A stretch of DNA of 64,000 bases from Mycobacterium sp. 852013-51886_SCH5428379. GTDB lineage: Bacteria > Actinomycetota > Actinomycetes > Mycobacteriales > Mycobacteriaceae. Both the position numbers and the translations under genes were made by a program. The notes beneath the pieces are model-generated. The model ran no database searches. It had not been told where the DNA came from and saw only the letters and a program-made list of their open reading frames with translations. The stretch spans positions 120,776 through 184,775 of the forward strand of contig NZ_LZSU01000022.1 of assembly GCF_001665575.1 (NCBI RefSeq). Direction: 5' to 3'. Positions 40,578 to 49,356 of this stretch are shown here, in pieces; positions within the stretch are counted from its first letter, which is position 1; each line of letters opens with the position of its first letter.

Positions 40578-42074
40578 CTACGGCATGATGGTTGTGCGGT
40601 ACACCGGCTCGGCGACCTGCTGGCGACTGAAGATGCCGTGCTGCAGGGCCACCAGTAGCGCGTCGCGCGTCTCCTCCGGGGAGATCAGCTCGTCGAATCC
40701 GAGGTGGCCCGCCGACCGGTAGGACGCCTCCAGCTCCATCTTCTTGAGCACCTCGGTGTAGTCCTCGCCGGCGTGGGTGGCGCGGCTCATCGCGGCCGCA
40801 CTCATCGCGCCCATCGTCGCGCCGGGGTAGGCGAACGTCGCGACCTGATCGTCGAATCCCAGCAGCGACATCACCATCGAGCCGAAGCCGAACGCCTTAC
40901 GCAGCGTCACATGGAGTTTCAGCGTGGTGGCAGCCGTCTGTGCGGCGAACATCCGTGCTCCGCTGCGCAATACGCCGCTGCGTTCCGACCTGCTCCCGGG
41001 CAGCATGCCGGGGTTGTCGGCGAGGAAGACGATCGGCAGGTGGAACGCATCCGCGACGGCGATGAAGTGGGCCGCCTTGTCTGCGGCGTCGGCGTCGATC
41101 GATCCGGCGATGACCTGCGGCTGGTTGGCCACCACGGCGACGGGATAGCCGCCGAGATGGGCCAGCGCACAGATGATCGCGGGACCGAACTTCGGCTGCA
41201 CCTCGAACCAGTCCGGGCGGTCGAACACCACGTCGAGCACGGTGCGCATGTCGTAGATGTGCCGGTTGTCGCGGGAGACGATATCGAGCAGCTCGGGCGT
41301 CGGCCGGGGCCCGGCGGTGTCGTCGGCGAGCCGGGTCGGGGGATAGGACCAGGCGCTGGACGGGAAGTACGACAGGTAGTGCCGGATGTGGTCGATCACG
41401 GTCTCGTCGTCGTCGGCGTAGTTGTGGACGACGCCGCTGGCCAGCGCCACATCCGGCCCGCCGAGGTCCTCCTTCGAGATGTCCTCTCCGGTGGACTCTT
41501 TCACCACCGGCGGGCCTGCGGTGAAGATGGCGCCGCCGGCGCTCATGATCGTGAAGTCGCAGACCGGCGCGACGAGCGCGCCGTGTCCGGCCGACGGGCC
41601 GAGTACCGCGGCGACGGTCGGCACCTTGCCCGAGCACCGGGCCTGGGCCAGCAGATCGGTCGGGGTGCGGCCGTAATGCTCACCGCTGGGCCGGAATCCC
41701 GCACTCTCCAGCAGCATCACCAGCGGGATCTTGTTGCGCAGAGCGAGTTCCGCGAGCCGGTACCGCTTCGCGTTGCCGCCGGGGCCGATGCTGCCCGCCA
41801 GCGTGGTGAAGTCCTCGGCGCCCACCATCACCGGCATTCCGTGGATCCGCCCCGACCCGGCGACGATCCCGTCGGCGGCGATCTCACCGCCCACGAGCGT
41901 GCCGAACTCGGCGAAGGTCCCCTCGTCGAGCAGTCGGTCGACGCGTGCCCTGGCGTCGAGCTTGCCCTTGGCGTGGTGTTTGGCGAGCCGTTCCGGGCCG
42001 CCCATCCCGTAGGTCCGCCCGCGCCGAAGGTCGAGGTCCTCGAGCGTCTCCTTCCAGTCGGGATCGTTCGTCAT
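40578..42074 (-). CDS. Acyl-CoA carboxylase carboxyltransferase subunit (orphan)
   Basis: Biotin-dependent carboxyltransferase of 498 residues with both crotonase-like halves: GPGGNAKRYRLAELA and SAGGAIFTAGPPVVK in the N-half, and PIVFLADNPGMLPG with FGFGSMVMSLLGF in the C-half. It moves CO2 from carboxybiotin to an acyl-CoA. No biotin carboxylase or biotin carrier gene is in the window, so it must share these. In isoprenoid degradation a 3-methylenoyl-CoA is carboxylated so that beta-oxidation can pass a methyl branch; a similar job would suit this region, but is inference. Divergent from the next genes across a weak copy of the 17-bp site. Confidence 0.9.
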   Translation of the reverse strand: MTNDPDWKETLEDLDLRRGRTYGMGGPERLAKHHAKGKLDARARVDRLLDEGTFAEFGTLVGGEIAADGIVAGSGRIHGMPVMVGAEDFTTLAGSIGPGGNAKRYRLAELALRNKIPLVMLLESAGFRPSGEHYGRTPTDLLAQARCSGKVPTVAAVLGPSAGHGALVAPVCDFTIMSAGGAIFTAGPPVVKESTGEDISKEDLGGPDVALASGVVHNYADDDETVIDHIRHYLSYFPSSAWSYPPTRLADDTAGPRPTPELLDIVSRDNRHIYDMRTVLDVVFDRPDWFEVQPKFGPAIICALAHLGGYPVAVVANQPQVIAGSIDADAADKAAHFIAVADAFHLPIVFLADNPGMLPGSRSERSGVLRSGARMFAAQTAATTLKLHVTLRKAFGFGSMVMSLLGFDDQVATFAYPGATMGAMSAAAMSRATHAGEDYTEVLKKMELEASYRSAGHLGFDELISPEETRDALLVALQHGIFSRQQVAEPVYRTTIMP

Positions 42075-42116
42075 CGTGGTTCCTCACTCCGTCGAGGGCC
42101 TGCCGCCGTTGACCCT

Positions 42117-42133
42117 ACTGAATTGCTTACTGT
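42117..42133. promoter_or_regulatory. 17-bp regulon site, copy 8 (imperfect)
   Basis: ACTGAATT-G-CTTACTGT between the carboxyltransferase (minus) and a luciferase-like oxidoreductase (plus). The right half differs from the best copy by one base. TACTGT at 42128-42133 is a candidate plus-strand -10 box, giving a leader of about a dozen bases. Confidence 0.55.
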
Positions 42134-42152
42134 AGCGTCGTCTGCCGTGGCC

Positions 42153-43202
42153 ATGTCCGCGCCTGCCCTCATGATCGACCGGGGGATTCCCAGCCGACTC
42201 GAGGCCGTACCCGAGACTGCGCGAACGCTGGAAGAGCAAGGCTACGACGGCTGCTGGACCGGCGAGATCGCCCACGATCCATTTCTGCCGATGCTGCTGG
42301 CCGCCGAGCACACCTCGCGCCTGCAGATCGGGACCAGCATCGCCGTCGCGTTCGCACGCAGCCCGATGACCGTCGCGAACCTCGGCTGGGATCTGCAGGC
42401 CTACTCCCACGGCCGGTTCATCCTCGGCCTGGGCTCGCAGATCCGGCCGCACATCGAGAGGCGCTTCAGCATGCCCTGGAGCCAACCGGTGCGACGGATG
42501 CGCGAGTACATCGCCGCGCTGCAGGCGATCTGGCAAAGCTGGCGAGACGGCACCCGGCTGGACTTCGCGGGGGAGTTCTACACCCACACCTTGATGACGC
42601 CGATGTTCACCCCCGAACCGCACGACCACGGCACCCCGCCGGTGTACCTCGCGGCAGTCGGCCAGGCGATGACCGAGATGACCGGCGAGGTCGCCGACGG
42701 CCTGCTGGCGCACGCGTTCACCACCAGGCGCTATCTGGACGAGGTCACGTTGCCGGCGCTGGCCCGCGGCGCCGAACGTGCTGCGCGCGAACCGGACACC
42801 ATCGCGGTGTCGTGTCCGGTGTTCGTCGTCACCGGCCAGGACGAGGTGCAGATGAGCATCGCCGCGACGGCCACCCGCAACCAACTTGCCTTCTACGCGT
42901 CGACGCCGGCGTACCGGCCGGTGCTCGACCTACACGGCTGGGGCGAGCTGCAGCCGGAGTTGCACCGGTTGTCCAAAGCCGGCCGGTGGGACGATATGGG
43001 CCGCCTCATCGACGACGAGATGCTCGACGCGTTCGCCGTGGTCGCGCCTCCGGACGAGGTGGCGGCCAAGCTGCGGCGTCGGTGCGACGGCGCAATCACC
43101 CGGGTGCTACCCGCTTTTCCGTCCGACCTACCCGAATCCGGGGTCGCCGCAATCCTGCGCGACGTCCGGGACCTGTCGCCCGTCCGTGAGGAGACGCCAT
43201 GA
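42153..43202 (+). CDS. Luciferase-like (LLM class) oxidoreductase
   Basis: Luciferase-fold oxidoreductase of 349 residues (EEQGYDGCWTGEIAHDPF, GRFILGLGSQIRPHIERRF). The form with GSQIRPHIERRFSMPW belongs to the F420-dependent group common in mycobacteria. No ribosome site is visible; the start may be this ATG or the GTG at 42147, both only a few bases from the predicted transcript start. Its stop overlaps the P450 start by four bases, so an F420 dehydrogenase and a P450 are produced together. Reaction unknown. Confidence 0.85.
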   Translation: MSAPALMIDRGIPSRLEAVPETARTLEEQGYDGCWTGEIAHDPFLPMLLAAEHTSRLQIGTSIAVAFARSPMTVANLGWDLQAYSHGRFILGLGSQIRPHIERRFSMPWSQPVRRMREYIAALQAIWQSWRDGTRLDFAGEFYTHTLMTPMFTPEPHDHGTPPVYLAAVGQAMTEMTGEVADGLLAHAFTTRRYLDEVTLPALARGAERAAREPDTIAVSCPVFVVTGQDEVQMSIAATATRNQLAFYASTPAYRPVLDLHGWGELQPELHRLSKAGRWDDMGRLIDDEMLDAFAVVAPPDEVAAKLRRRCDGAITRVLPAFPSDLPESGVAAILRDVRDLSPVREETP

Positions 43203-44449
43203 GTACACCGATGATCGACGAGGCCGCGAAGGTCTTCGCCGACCCGCAGTCCTACGCCGACGAGACGAAATTGCATGCGGCACTGGCGCGTCTGCGCGCC
43301 GAAGCGCCGGTGGCCTGGGTAGACGTACCGGATTACCGGCCGTTCTGGGCGATCACCAAACACGCGGACATCATGGCCATCGAGCGGGCCAACACCGTGT
43401 TCACCAACTCACCGCGGCCGGTGTTGATGACCCGCGAATCCGATGAACTGCAGGCCGGTGTCGGGATCAGCACGTTGATCCACCTCGACGATCCGCAGCA
43501 CCGCGTGGTCCGCGCGATCGGCGCGGACTGGTTCCGGCCCAAAGCGATGCGCGCGATGAAGGTGCGTGTCGACGAACTTGCCCGACGGTACGTCGACCAG
43601 ATGATGGAGGCCGGCGGTGAATGCGATTTCGTGCAGGAGGTCGCCGTCAACTTCCCGCTGTACGTGATCATGTCGCTGCTGGGGGTGCCCGAGGCGGACT
43701 TCCCGCGCATGCTGCAGTACACGCAGGAGTTGTTCGGCAACGACGACGACGAATTCGCCCAGGGCGCCTCGAAAGAGGATCAGGTCGCGGTGCTGCTCGA
43801 CATGTTCGGATACTTCAACGCGCTGACCGCCGCCCGTCGCGAACACCCCACCGAGGATCTCGCCTCGGCAATCGCCAATGCCAAGATCGACGGCGAACCC
43901 TTGTCCGACATCGACACCGTGTCGTACTACGCGATCATCGCCACCGCCGGGCACGACACCACCAGCGCGACCATCTCCGGTGGGCTGCACGCGCTGATCG
44001 AGAACCCCGGCGAACTCCGGCGCCTGCGGGAGAACCCCGATCTGATGCCGACGGCGGTGGAGGAGATGATCCGCTGGGTCACCCCCGTCAAGGAATTCAT
44101 GCGCACGGCCGCCGTCGACACCACCGTGCGCGGAGTGCCGATCGCGGCGGGACAGTCCGTGCTGCTGTCGTATCCGTCGGCCAACCGCGACGAGGACGTC
44201 TTCGACGAGCCGTTCCGCTTCGACGTGGGCCGGGAACCCAACAAACACATCGCGTTCGGCTACGGCGTGCACTTCTGCCTGGGCGCGGCGCTGGCCCGCA
44301 TGGAGGTGAACAGCTTCTTCACCGAACTCGTGCCCCGGCTGGAACACATCGAACTCGCCGGCGACCCCGAGCACATCGCGACGGTGTTCGTGGGCGGTCT
44401 CAAGCACCTGCCGATCCGGTATTCGCTACGGCCGGCCGCCGGCGGCTAG
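43199..44449 (+). CDS. Cytochrome P450
   Basis: P450 of 416 residues. Haem loop FGYGVHFCLG with Cys360, ExxR motif EMIR in VEEMIRWVTPV, I-helix TAGHDTTSATI with the normal acid-Thr pair. Similarity in layout is to the soluble three-component bacterial P450s that hydroxylate steroids and terpenoids; I cannot name the CYP family. ATG overlaps the upstream stop by four bases. Its TAG stop interlocks with the TAG of the convergent YbdD-like gene in a shared CTAG. It marks the right end of the catabolic region. Confidence 0.92.
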   Translation: MSTPMIDEAAKVFADPQSYADETKLHAALARLRAEAPVAWVDVPDYRPFWAITKHADIMAIERANTVFTNSPRPVLMTRESDELQAGVGISTLIHLDDPQHRVVRAIGADWFRPKAMRAMKVRVDELARRYVDQMMEAGGECDFVQEVAVNFPLYVIMSLLGVPEADFPRMLQYTQELFGNDDDEFAQGASKEDQVAVLLDMFGYFNALTAARREHPTEDLASAIANAKIDGEPLSDIDTVSYYAIIATAGHDTTSATISGGLHALIENPGELRRLRENPDLMPTAVEEMIRWVTPVKEFMRTAAVDTTVRGVPIAAGQSVLLSYPSANRDEDVFDEPFRFDVGREPNKHIAFGYGVHFCLGAALARMEVNSFFTELVPRLEHIELAGDPEHIATVFVGGLKHLPIRYSLRPAAGG

Positions 44450-44649
44450 CAGCAGCGCGCGTTCGGGTTCGCCTCGGTCGAGGCGTGCCGCATCCGCCAG
44501 TACTCCCGTTCGGACAGTACGGGTTCCCCGGGGTGGACCCGGGCCCGGAACTCCAGATAGCGGCGGTAGTGGTTGTCACCCATCAGCGTCGCCCAGTACG
44601 TCACCCAGTACCGACGGATTTGGTGTGCGAGCCGACCAGCTCGTTCCAT
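44446..44649 (-). CDS. YbdD/YjiX-like small protein
   Basis: Small protein of 67 residues: YWATLMGDNHYRRYLEF and HPGEPVLSEREYWRMRH match the YbdD/YjiX family, which is almost always encoded beside cstA. The function is unknown; the constant pairing suggests a cytoplasmic accessory of the carbon-starvation/pyruvate transporter. The start at 44649 lies inside the 3' end of cstA, a 49-base overlap in another frame, so it is expressed as the second gene of that operon. C-terminal Cys-Cys pair. Confidence 0.85.
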   Translation of the reverse strand: MERAGRLAHQIRRYWVTYWATLMGDNHYRRYLEFRARVHPGEPVLSEREYWRMRHASTEANPNARCC

Positions 44650-46889
44650 TGCTTCTCCACCTCCTTCTCGGGCTGGGTGGGCATCATCCCCGACGGGGCG
44701 AAGAGCCGCGACGGCACGTGTTCCTCCTCGGCGAGGGGACGGCCGCGGCCGCGGATGGACTGCACGGCGACGATCACCCCTGCCGCGACGACGATGATGA
44801 CCAGGACCGCGAAGATGATCGACAGCGTGCCCTGGATGAAGGTGTTGCGCACCACGGCGTCGATGTCGGCCGGCGACTTGGCCGAGAGGAACGTGGTCTC
44901 ACCGGCCTGCTGGGCGGCGCGGTACTGGAAGTGCTGTGTCCAGTAGCCGACCTTCGGGTCCCCGGAGAAGATCTTCTGCCACGACGCGGTGAGGGTGACG
45001 ATGAGGTCCCACAGCAGCGGGATGCCGGGTATCCAGGCCCATTTCAGCAGGCCCTTCTTGATCACCACGACCGTGACGACGGTCAAGGCGATCGCCGCGA
45101 GCAGCTGGTTGGCGATGCCGAACAGGGGGAACAGGGTATTGATGCCGCCGAGGGGATCGGTGACGCCCATCAGCAGGATGCTGCCCCACGCGGCCACCAC
45201 GATGATGCTGCAGACCCAGGCGCCCACCCGCCAGCTGGGGTCCTTGAGCTGTCGCATCGGGCCGCCCAGGTTGGACAGGCCGTCGGAGAGCATGAAGCGC
45301 GCCACCCGTGTGCCGGCGTCGACGGTGGTGAGGATGAACAGCGCTTCGAACATGATCGCGAAGTGGTACCAGAACGCCTTCATGCCGCTGCCCCCGAAGA
45401 CGGAGCTGAGCACCTCCGACATCCCGAACGCCAGGGTGGGGGCGCCGCCGGTGCGCGACACGATCGAGTCCTCGCCGACTGATTCTGCGGCACCGGAGAT
45501 CTCGGCGGGTGTGATCGGCGCGCCGGACAGGCCCAGCCCGTTGACATAGTCGGCCGCGGTTTCGGCGGTGCCTCCGGTGGCGGCTGCGGGTGCGTTGATC
45601 GCGAAGTACAGGTGCTGGTTGATGATCGCGGCGGTGATCAGCGCCATGATCGCCACGAACGACTCGGTGAGCATGCCGCCGTAGCCGATCAGCCGCATCT
45701 GGCTTTCCTTCTCCAGCAGCTTGGGCGTGGTGCCCGAGGAGATCAGGGAGTGGAAGCCGGACAGGGCGCCGCAGGCGATGGTGATGAACAGGAACGGGAA
45801 CAGCGATCCGGCGAAGACCGGACCCGTTCCCGAACCGGCGAAGGTGGAGATCGCAGGTGCCTCCATCACCGGCCGGGCGATCAGGATGCCGACGGCCAGC
45901 AGCGCGATGGTGCCGACCTTCATGAATGTCGACAGGTAGTCGCGTGGCGCCAACAGCAACCACACCGGCAGCACCGATGCGGCCAGCCCGTAGGCGATGA
46001 TGCACCACGACAGCGTGACGCTGGAGAGGGTGAACCAGTCTTGGCCCCAGGCGGTTTCGGAGACCCAGCCTCCGGAGACGACGGCCAGCAGCAGCAGCGC
46101 CACCCCGATCAGCGATACCTCCGAGACCCGGCCCGGCCGCAGGAAGCGCAGGTACAGCCCCATGAAGATCGCGATCGGAATCGTCATCGCGATGGAGAAG
46201 ACGCCCCAGGGGCTCTGAGCGAGTGCCTGAACGACGACCAGCGCCAGCACCGCGAGCAGGATCACCATGATGACCAGGACGCCGACGATGGCGGCCACAC
46301 CGCCGACGGTGCCGAGTTCGTCGCGGGCCATCTGCCCCAGGGAGCGGCCGCGCCGTCGCACCGAGATGGCCAGCACCAGGTAGTCCTGGACGCAACCGGC
46401 GACCACGGCGCCGATGATGATCCAGATGGTGCCCGGCAGGAAGCCCATCTGCATCGCCAGCACCGGACCCACCAGCGGGCCTGCCCCGGCGATCGCGGCG
46501 AAGTGGTGGCCGAACAGCACCCGCCGGTCGGTCGGCACGTAATCGGTGGCGTTCTCGTAGATCTCAGCCGGGGTGGCGACGTCGTCGCGCGGCGCGACGA
46601 TCTTCATCTCGATGAAGCGGGCGTAGAACCGGAACGCGATGAGATAGGTGCAGATCGCGGCGAGGACGAACCACACCGCGTTGATCGTCTCGCCGCGGAA
46701 GAACGCGATGATCAGCCACGCGAAGGCACCGATGAGCGCGATGACACCGAAGACGATCCGGTGTTTGACCGTGATCGGGGACCGGTCGACGATCGCCACC
46801 GGCGGCAGGTCCTTGTCGGTGCGGATGTAGGTGACGTCCCCATCGCGTTCTTCGGTGCGCTCGAACGATGCGGCGGCGGGTCCTGGCAT
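44601..46889 (-). CDS. cstA: CstA carbon starvation / pyruvate-type transporter
   Basis: Polytopic membrane protein of 762 residues with more than a dozen hydrophobic helices. Conserved family segments include FGHHFAAIAGAGPLVGPVLA near 125, GCVQDYLVLAISVRRRGRSLG, FHSLISSGTTPKLL and FILTTVDAGTRVARFM. CstA proteins import pyruvate or peptides during carbon limitation. A hydrophilic N-terminus of about 40 residues precedes the first helix. GGGGGAA lies before the ATG. Downstream of ligB on the same strand, in the same order as a conserved mycobacterial ligB-cstA neighbourhood, and overlaps the YbdD-like gene. Confidence 0.95.
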   Translation of the reverse strand: MPGPAAASFERTEERDGDVTYIRTDKDLPPVAIVDRSPITVKHRIVFGVIALIGAFAWLIIAFFRGETINAVWFVLAAICTYLIAFRFYARFIEMKIVAPRDDVATPAEIYENATDYVPTDRRVLFGHHFAAIAGAGPLVGPVLAMQMGFLPGTIWIIIGAVVAGCVQDYLVLAISVRRRGRSLGQMARDELGTVGGVAAIVGVLVIMVILLAVLALVVVQALAQSPWGVFSIAMTIPIAIFMGLYLRFLRPGRVSEVSLIGVALLLLAVVSGGWVSETAWGQDWFTLSSVTLSWCIIAYGLAASVLPVWLLLAPRDYLSTFMKVGTIALLAVGILIARPVMEAPAISTFAGSGTGPVFAGSLFPFLFITIACGALSGFHSLISSGTTPKLLEKESQMRLIGYGGMLTESFVAIMALITAAIINQHLYFAINAPAAATGGTAETAADYVNGLGLSGAPITPAEISGAAESVGEDSIVSRTGGAPTLAFGMSEVLSSVFGGSGMKAFWYHFAIMFEALFILTTVDAGTRVARFMLSDGLSNLGGPMRQLKDPSWRVGAWVCSIIVVAAWGSILLMGVTDPLGGINTLFPLFGIANQLLAAIALTVVTVVVIKKGLLKWAWIPGIPLLWDLIVTLTASWQKIFSGDPKVGYWTQHFQYRAAQQAGETTFLSAKSPADIDAVVRNTFIQGTLSIIFAVLVIIVVAAGVIVAVQSIRGRGRPLAEEEHVPSRLFAPSGMMPTQPEKEVEKQWNELVGSHTKSVGTG

Positions 46890-46976
46890 GTGCTTCCCCC
46901 TCTGCGGCGACGATGCGTGCGCGTCGATCCTTCCATCACCGAAATCGGCACGGAGGCGAACGTGGCTTTCCGTCGG

Positions 46977-48518
46977 TCAGCCGGGTTCGTGCAACGCCCG
47001 GACGGTGTCGATGGTGTCGGCCTCGGCGGGGGATTTGTCATCGCGATAGCGGACCACCCGGGCGAAACGCAGCGCCATCCCACCCGGGTACCGCGTCGAG
47101 GTCTGGATGCCGTCGAAGGCGATCTCCACCACCTGTTCGGGCCGCACCTTGACGGTGTAAGTGTCAGTCGAACCGTCCGCCAACTCGAGAAAGCGGGCGG
47201 TCTGCCACTCGAGCATCGCATCGGTCATGCCCTTGAACGTCTTGCCCAACATCACGAACCCGCCGCCGGACGGATCCCGGGCCCCGAGATGGATGTTCGA
47301 CAACTTGCCGCTGCGTCGGCCGCTGCCCCACTCGACCGCGAGCACCACCAGGTCGAGGGTGTGCACGGGTTTGACCTTCAGCCACGCCGCGCCACGGCGT
47401 CCCGCTTCGTACGGCGCCTCCGCGGCCTTGGCCATCACCCCCTCGTGGCCGGCCGCCAGCGTGGCCTCGAGGAAGCGCTGCGCTTCTCCGGCGTCCGCGG
47501 TGACCAATCGGTCGACACGCTGCGCGGCCGGGATCACCGCGGCCAGGGCGGCGGCGCGGTCGACCGTGGAGCGGCCGAGCAGGTCCACACCGTCGACGTG
47601 CAGGACGTCGAAGACGAACACCGAGAGCGGCTGCACCGCCCGGGCGGCCGCAATGTCGACGCTGCGGCCGAACCGCGACGCGGTCACCTGAAAGCGGTGC
47701 GGCCGGCCGTCGGGGCGTAGTGCGATCGCCTCGGCGTCGGCGATCACCGCGTCGACCGGCCACGCCAACGCGGCCTCGACCACCTCGGGAAGCCGGGCGG
47801 TCACGTCGTCGAGGCTGCGGGTGTACACCGACACCTCCGTGTCGCTGCGGTGGATCTGCACCCGGGCGCCGTCGAGCTTGGCTTCGAACACTGCTGTGCC
47901 ACGCAGCTTTTCGAGGGCGTCGGTGACACCGGTTGCGGTCTGGGCGAGCATCGGTCCCACGGGGCGTCCCACCTGCACGGTGAACTGGGCGAGTGCGTCC
48001 TCGTCCCCGGTCAGGGCGGCCGCCGCCACGGCCGGCAGATCGCCGGCGAGCATCGCTGCGCGGCGGACGTCGGCGGCGCGCAGGGCGGTGGCTTTCGCGA
48101 CCGCGTCGGTCATCACGCCCAGCAGCGCGCCCTGGCGGAGCTCCCCGGTGAGCAGCCGGCGCAGGAAGGTCTGCTCGGATGCTGTTGCCGCGCCGAAGAG
48201 TGCGGCGAGGAGGTCGGCGCGGCGCGCCTGGGAGCCGCGGCCCGCGACGGCTCCGATCTCGGTGAACCGGGCGTGTACGTCGGCCACGCTGAGTGTGGGC
48301 TGATCGGCTGGGGGCGGCAGGGATTTCAGCGCCGCCCATCCGACGCCGATCTGCCGCTGCGGCAACTCACCGGACAGCCACGACACGACGATCTCGACCG
48401 TGTCCGCACCGTCCTGGCGGGCGACGGTGAGCAGTTCGGCGATGCGCGCGACCTTCGCCAACCGCGACGAGACCGCGCCGACGTCGATCGAGGCGCCGGC
48501 CACGTCCATCAACAACAC
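46977..48518 (-). CDS. ligB: ATP-dependent DNA ligase LigB
   Basis: Ligase of 513 residues. The N-terminal DNA-binding domain (to about 190) ends in [12 protein letters not shown]; the adenylated lysine is Lys214 in [13 protein letters not shown] (motif I). Motifs further on include [28 protein letters not shown] (motif IV) and [14 protein letters not shown] (motif V), then an OB-fold domain. It joins nicked DNA and is not the essential replicative NAD-dependent ligase. Sequence and neighbourhood agree with the mycobacterial LigB beside cstA. No linked Ku or nuclease gene, so repair by end joining is not implied. Confidence 0.95.
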   Translation of the reverse strand: MLLMDVAGASIDVGAVSSRLAKVARIAELLTVARQDGADTVEIVVSWLSGELPQRQIGVGWAALKSLPPPADQPTLSVADVHARFTEIGAVAGRGSQARRADLLAALFGAATASEQTFLRRLLTGELRQGALLGVMTDAVAKATALRAADVRRAAMLAGDLPAVAAAALTGDEDALAQFTVQVGRPVGPMLAQTATGVTDALEKLRGTAVFEAKLDGARVQIHRSDTEVSVYTRSLDDVTARLPEVVEAALAWPVDAVIADAEAIALRPDGRPHRFQVTASRFGRSVDIAAARAVQPLSVFVFDVLHVDGVDLLGRSTVDRAAALAAVIPAAQRVDRLVTADAGEAQRFLEATLAAGHEGVMAKAAEAPYEAGRRGAAWLKVKPVHTLDLVVLAVEWGSGRRSGKLSNIHLGARDPSGGGFVMLGKTFKGMTDAMLEWQTARFLELADGSTDTYTVKVRPEQVVEIAFDGIQTSTRYPGGMALRFARVVRYRDDKSPAEADTIDTVRALHEPG

Positions 48519-48560
48519 CCGGCCAGCTTGGCACGGAACCCCGACAACACCGAGTACAGG

Positions 48561-49112
48561 TCAGATGCGGACTCCGCCGGTGCCGTTCGCGGCGGCGCCG
48601 GCGATCCGGTCGATGTCGACAGCGGTCTCGATCAGCGCATACGAGGTGGCCAGCGGATGCGGGCCGTTGATCGACCCCTCGTACCCGATGCTGCGCGCCA
48701 GATCGCGGACCCACCGCACCGCGCGTACGCGCCTGCCGAATGTCAGCCGGCGCGCGTCGCACACGGTGAGGAACCGGCGCGCGCCCCACGACAGCGCGGT
48801 GTCGACGGCGAAGTCGCACACCTCGTCGCCGTATTCGCGCAGCCGTCGACGCGACGGGCCGGAGGGGCGGCCGTCGAACAGAGATCCGATCGTGTGCTCG
48901 TCGAGCACCAGGATCACGGTGTCGACCACATCGTCGGTCGAGTCGATGAGCGCGTCTCCCCGCCACCGCAGCCGGGGCGACCCGCGCGGCAGCTGAGCGC
49001 GACGCACGGCGACATCGTGGCGTGCGAAGGCGTCGGCGATGGACGCGGAAATGTCAGGCGACGTCCCGAAGACGAGTGCCGTCGCCATTTTCTCGGCACT
49101 GGCCGTAACCAC
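48561..49112 (-). CDS. Hypothetical Rossmann-like protein (degenerate SDR)
   Basis: Protein of 183 residues that I cannot assign. The start ATALVFGTSPDISASIADAFA resembles the first beta strand and helix of an SDR, with the glycine pattern altered to GTSPDIS. No Ser-Tyr-Lys triad is found: the region of about 95-130 reads ALSWGARRFLTVCDARRL. It may be a nucleotide-binding remnant or a family of its own. GTG start at 49112 has GAGGT six bases upstream; an ATG at 49088 is an alternative. Lies just upstream of ligB on the same strand, 42 bases apart. Confidence 0.7.
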   Translation of the reverse strand: MVTASAEKMATALVFGTSPDISASIADAFARHDVAVRRAQLPRGSPRLRWRGDALIDSTDDVVDTVILVLDEHTIGSLFDGRPSGPSRRRLREYGDEVCDFAVDTALSWGARRFLTVCDARRLTFGRRVRAVRWVRDLARSIGYEGSINGPHPLATSYALIETAVDIDRIAGAAANGTGGVRI

Positions 49113-49148
49113 GGATGACCTCTAATTCTGCAAAATGCGATTGAAAAC

Positions 49149-49185
49149 ACGAATTGAGGACGGGAATTCTCCCGCCCCAATTCGT
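49149..49185 (-). terminator. Intrinsic terminator for the small basic protein gene
   Basis: On the minus strand the arms ACGAATTG...CAATTCGT with an inner CGGGA/TCCCG stem form a long hairpin, followed by GTTTTC. It lies 36 bases after the stop of the 44-residue gene at 49222. One of the few hairpins here with a U-rich tail. Confidence 0.7.
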
Positions 49186-49221
49186 GGAATGTATTGTTTT
49201 GGGGGCCCAGGGCCCGGTCGT

Positions 49222-49356
49222 TCAGGTGCGTTCGGGACGCTTGCGCCGCGAAATCGTCAGGCGCTCCTCATGATTCTTTGCGCGCTTGGCCGCACGGCGT
49301 TCCTTGACGGTCATCGTCGGCTTCTTCAGTTCGGCGCTTCGGGATTTGGTTCCCAT
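49222..49356 (-). CDS. Small basic protein, 44 residues
   Basis: Short gene with strong support: an AAGGAG ribosome site seven bases before the ATG at 49356, high-GC third codon positions through most of its length, and an intrinsic terminator just after it. The product starts MGTKSRSAELKKPTMTVKER and continues with RRAAKRAKNHEERLTISRRK, so about 40 percent of residues are Lys or Arg, with no cysteine or hydrophobic stretch. A nucleic-acid-binding or ribosome-associated role is a guess from charge only. It does not match a family I know. Confidence 0.72.
   Translation of the reverse strand: MGTKSRSAELKKPTMTVKERRAAKRAKNHEERLTISRRKRPERT

Noticed and set aside
7607..44449. Identification as the known mycobacterial cholesterol (KstR) cluster
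   Set aside because: Mce4 transport genes, HsaC-type extradiol dioxygenase, KstD and KstR-type operators are absent; only single family resemblances (KshA-like, FadD19-like) remain.
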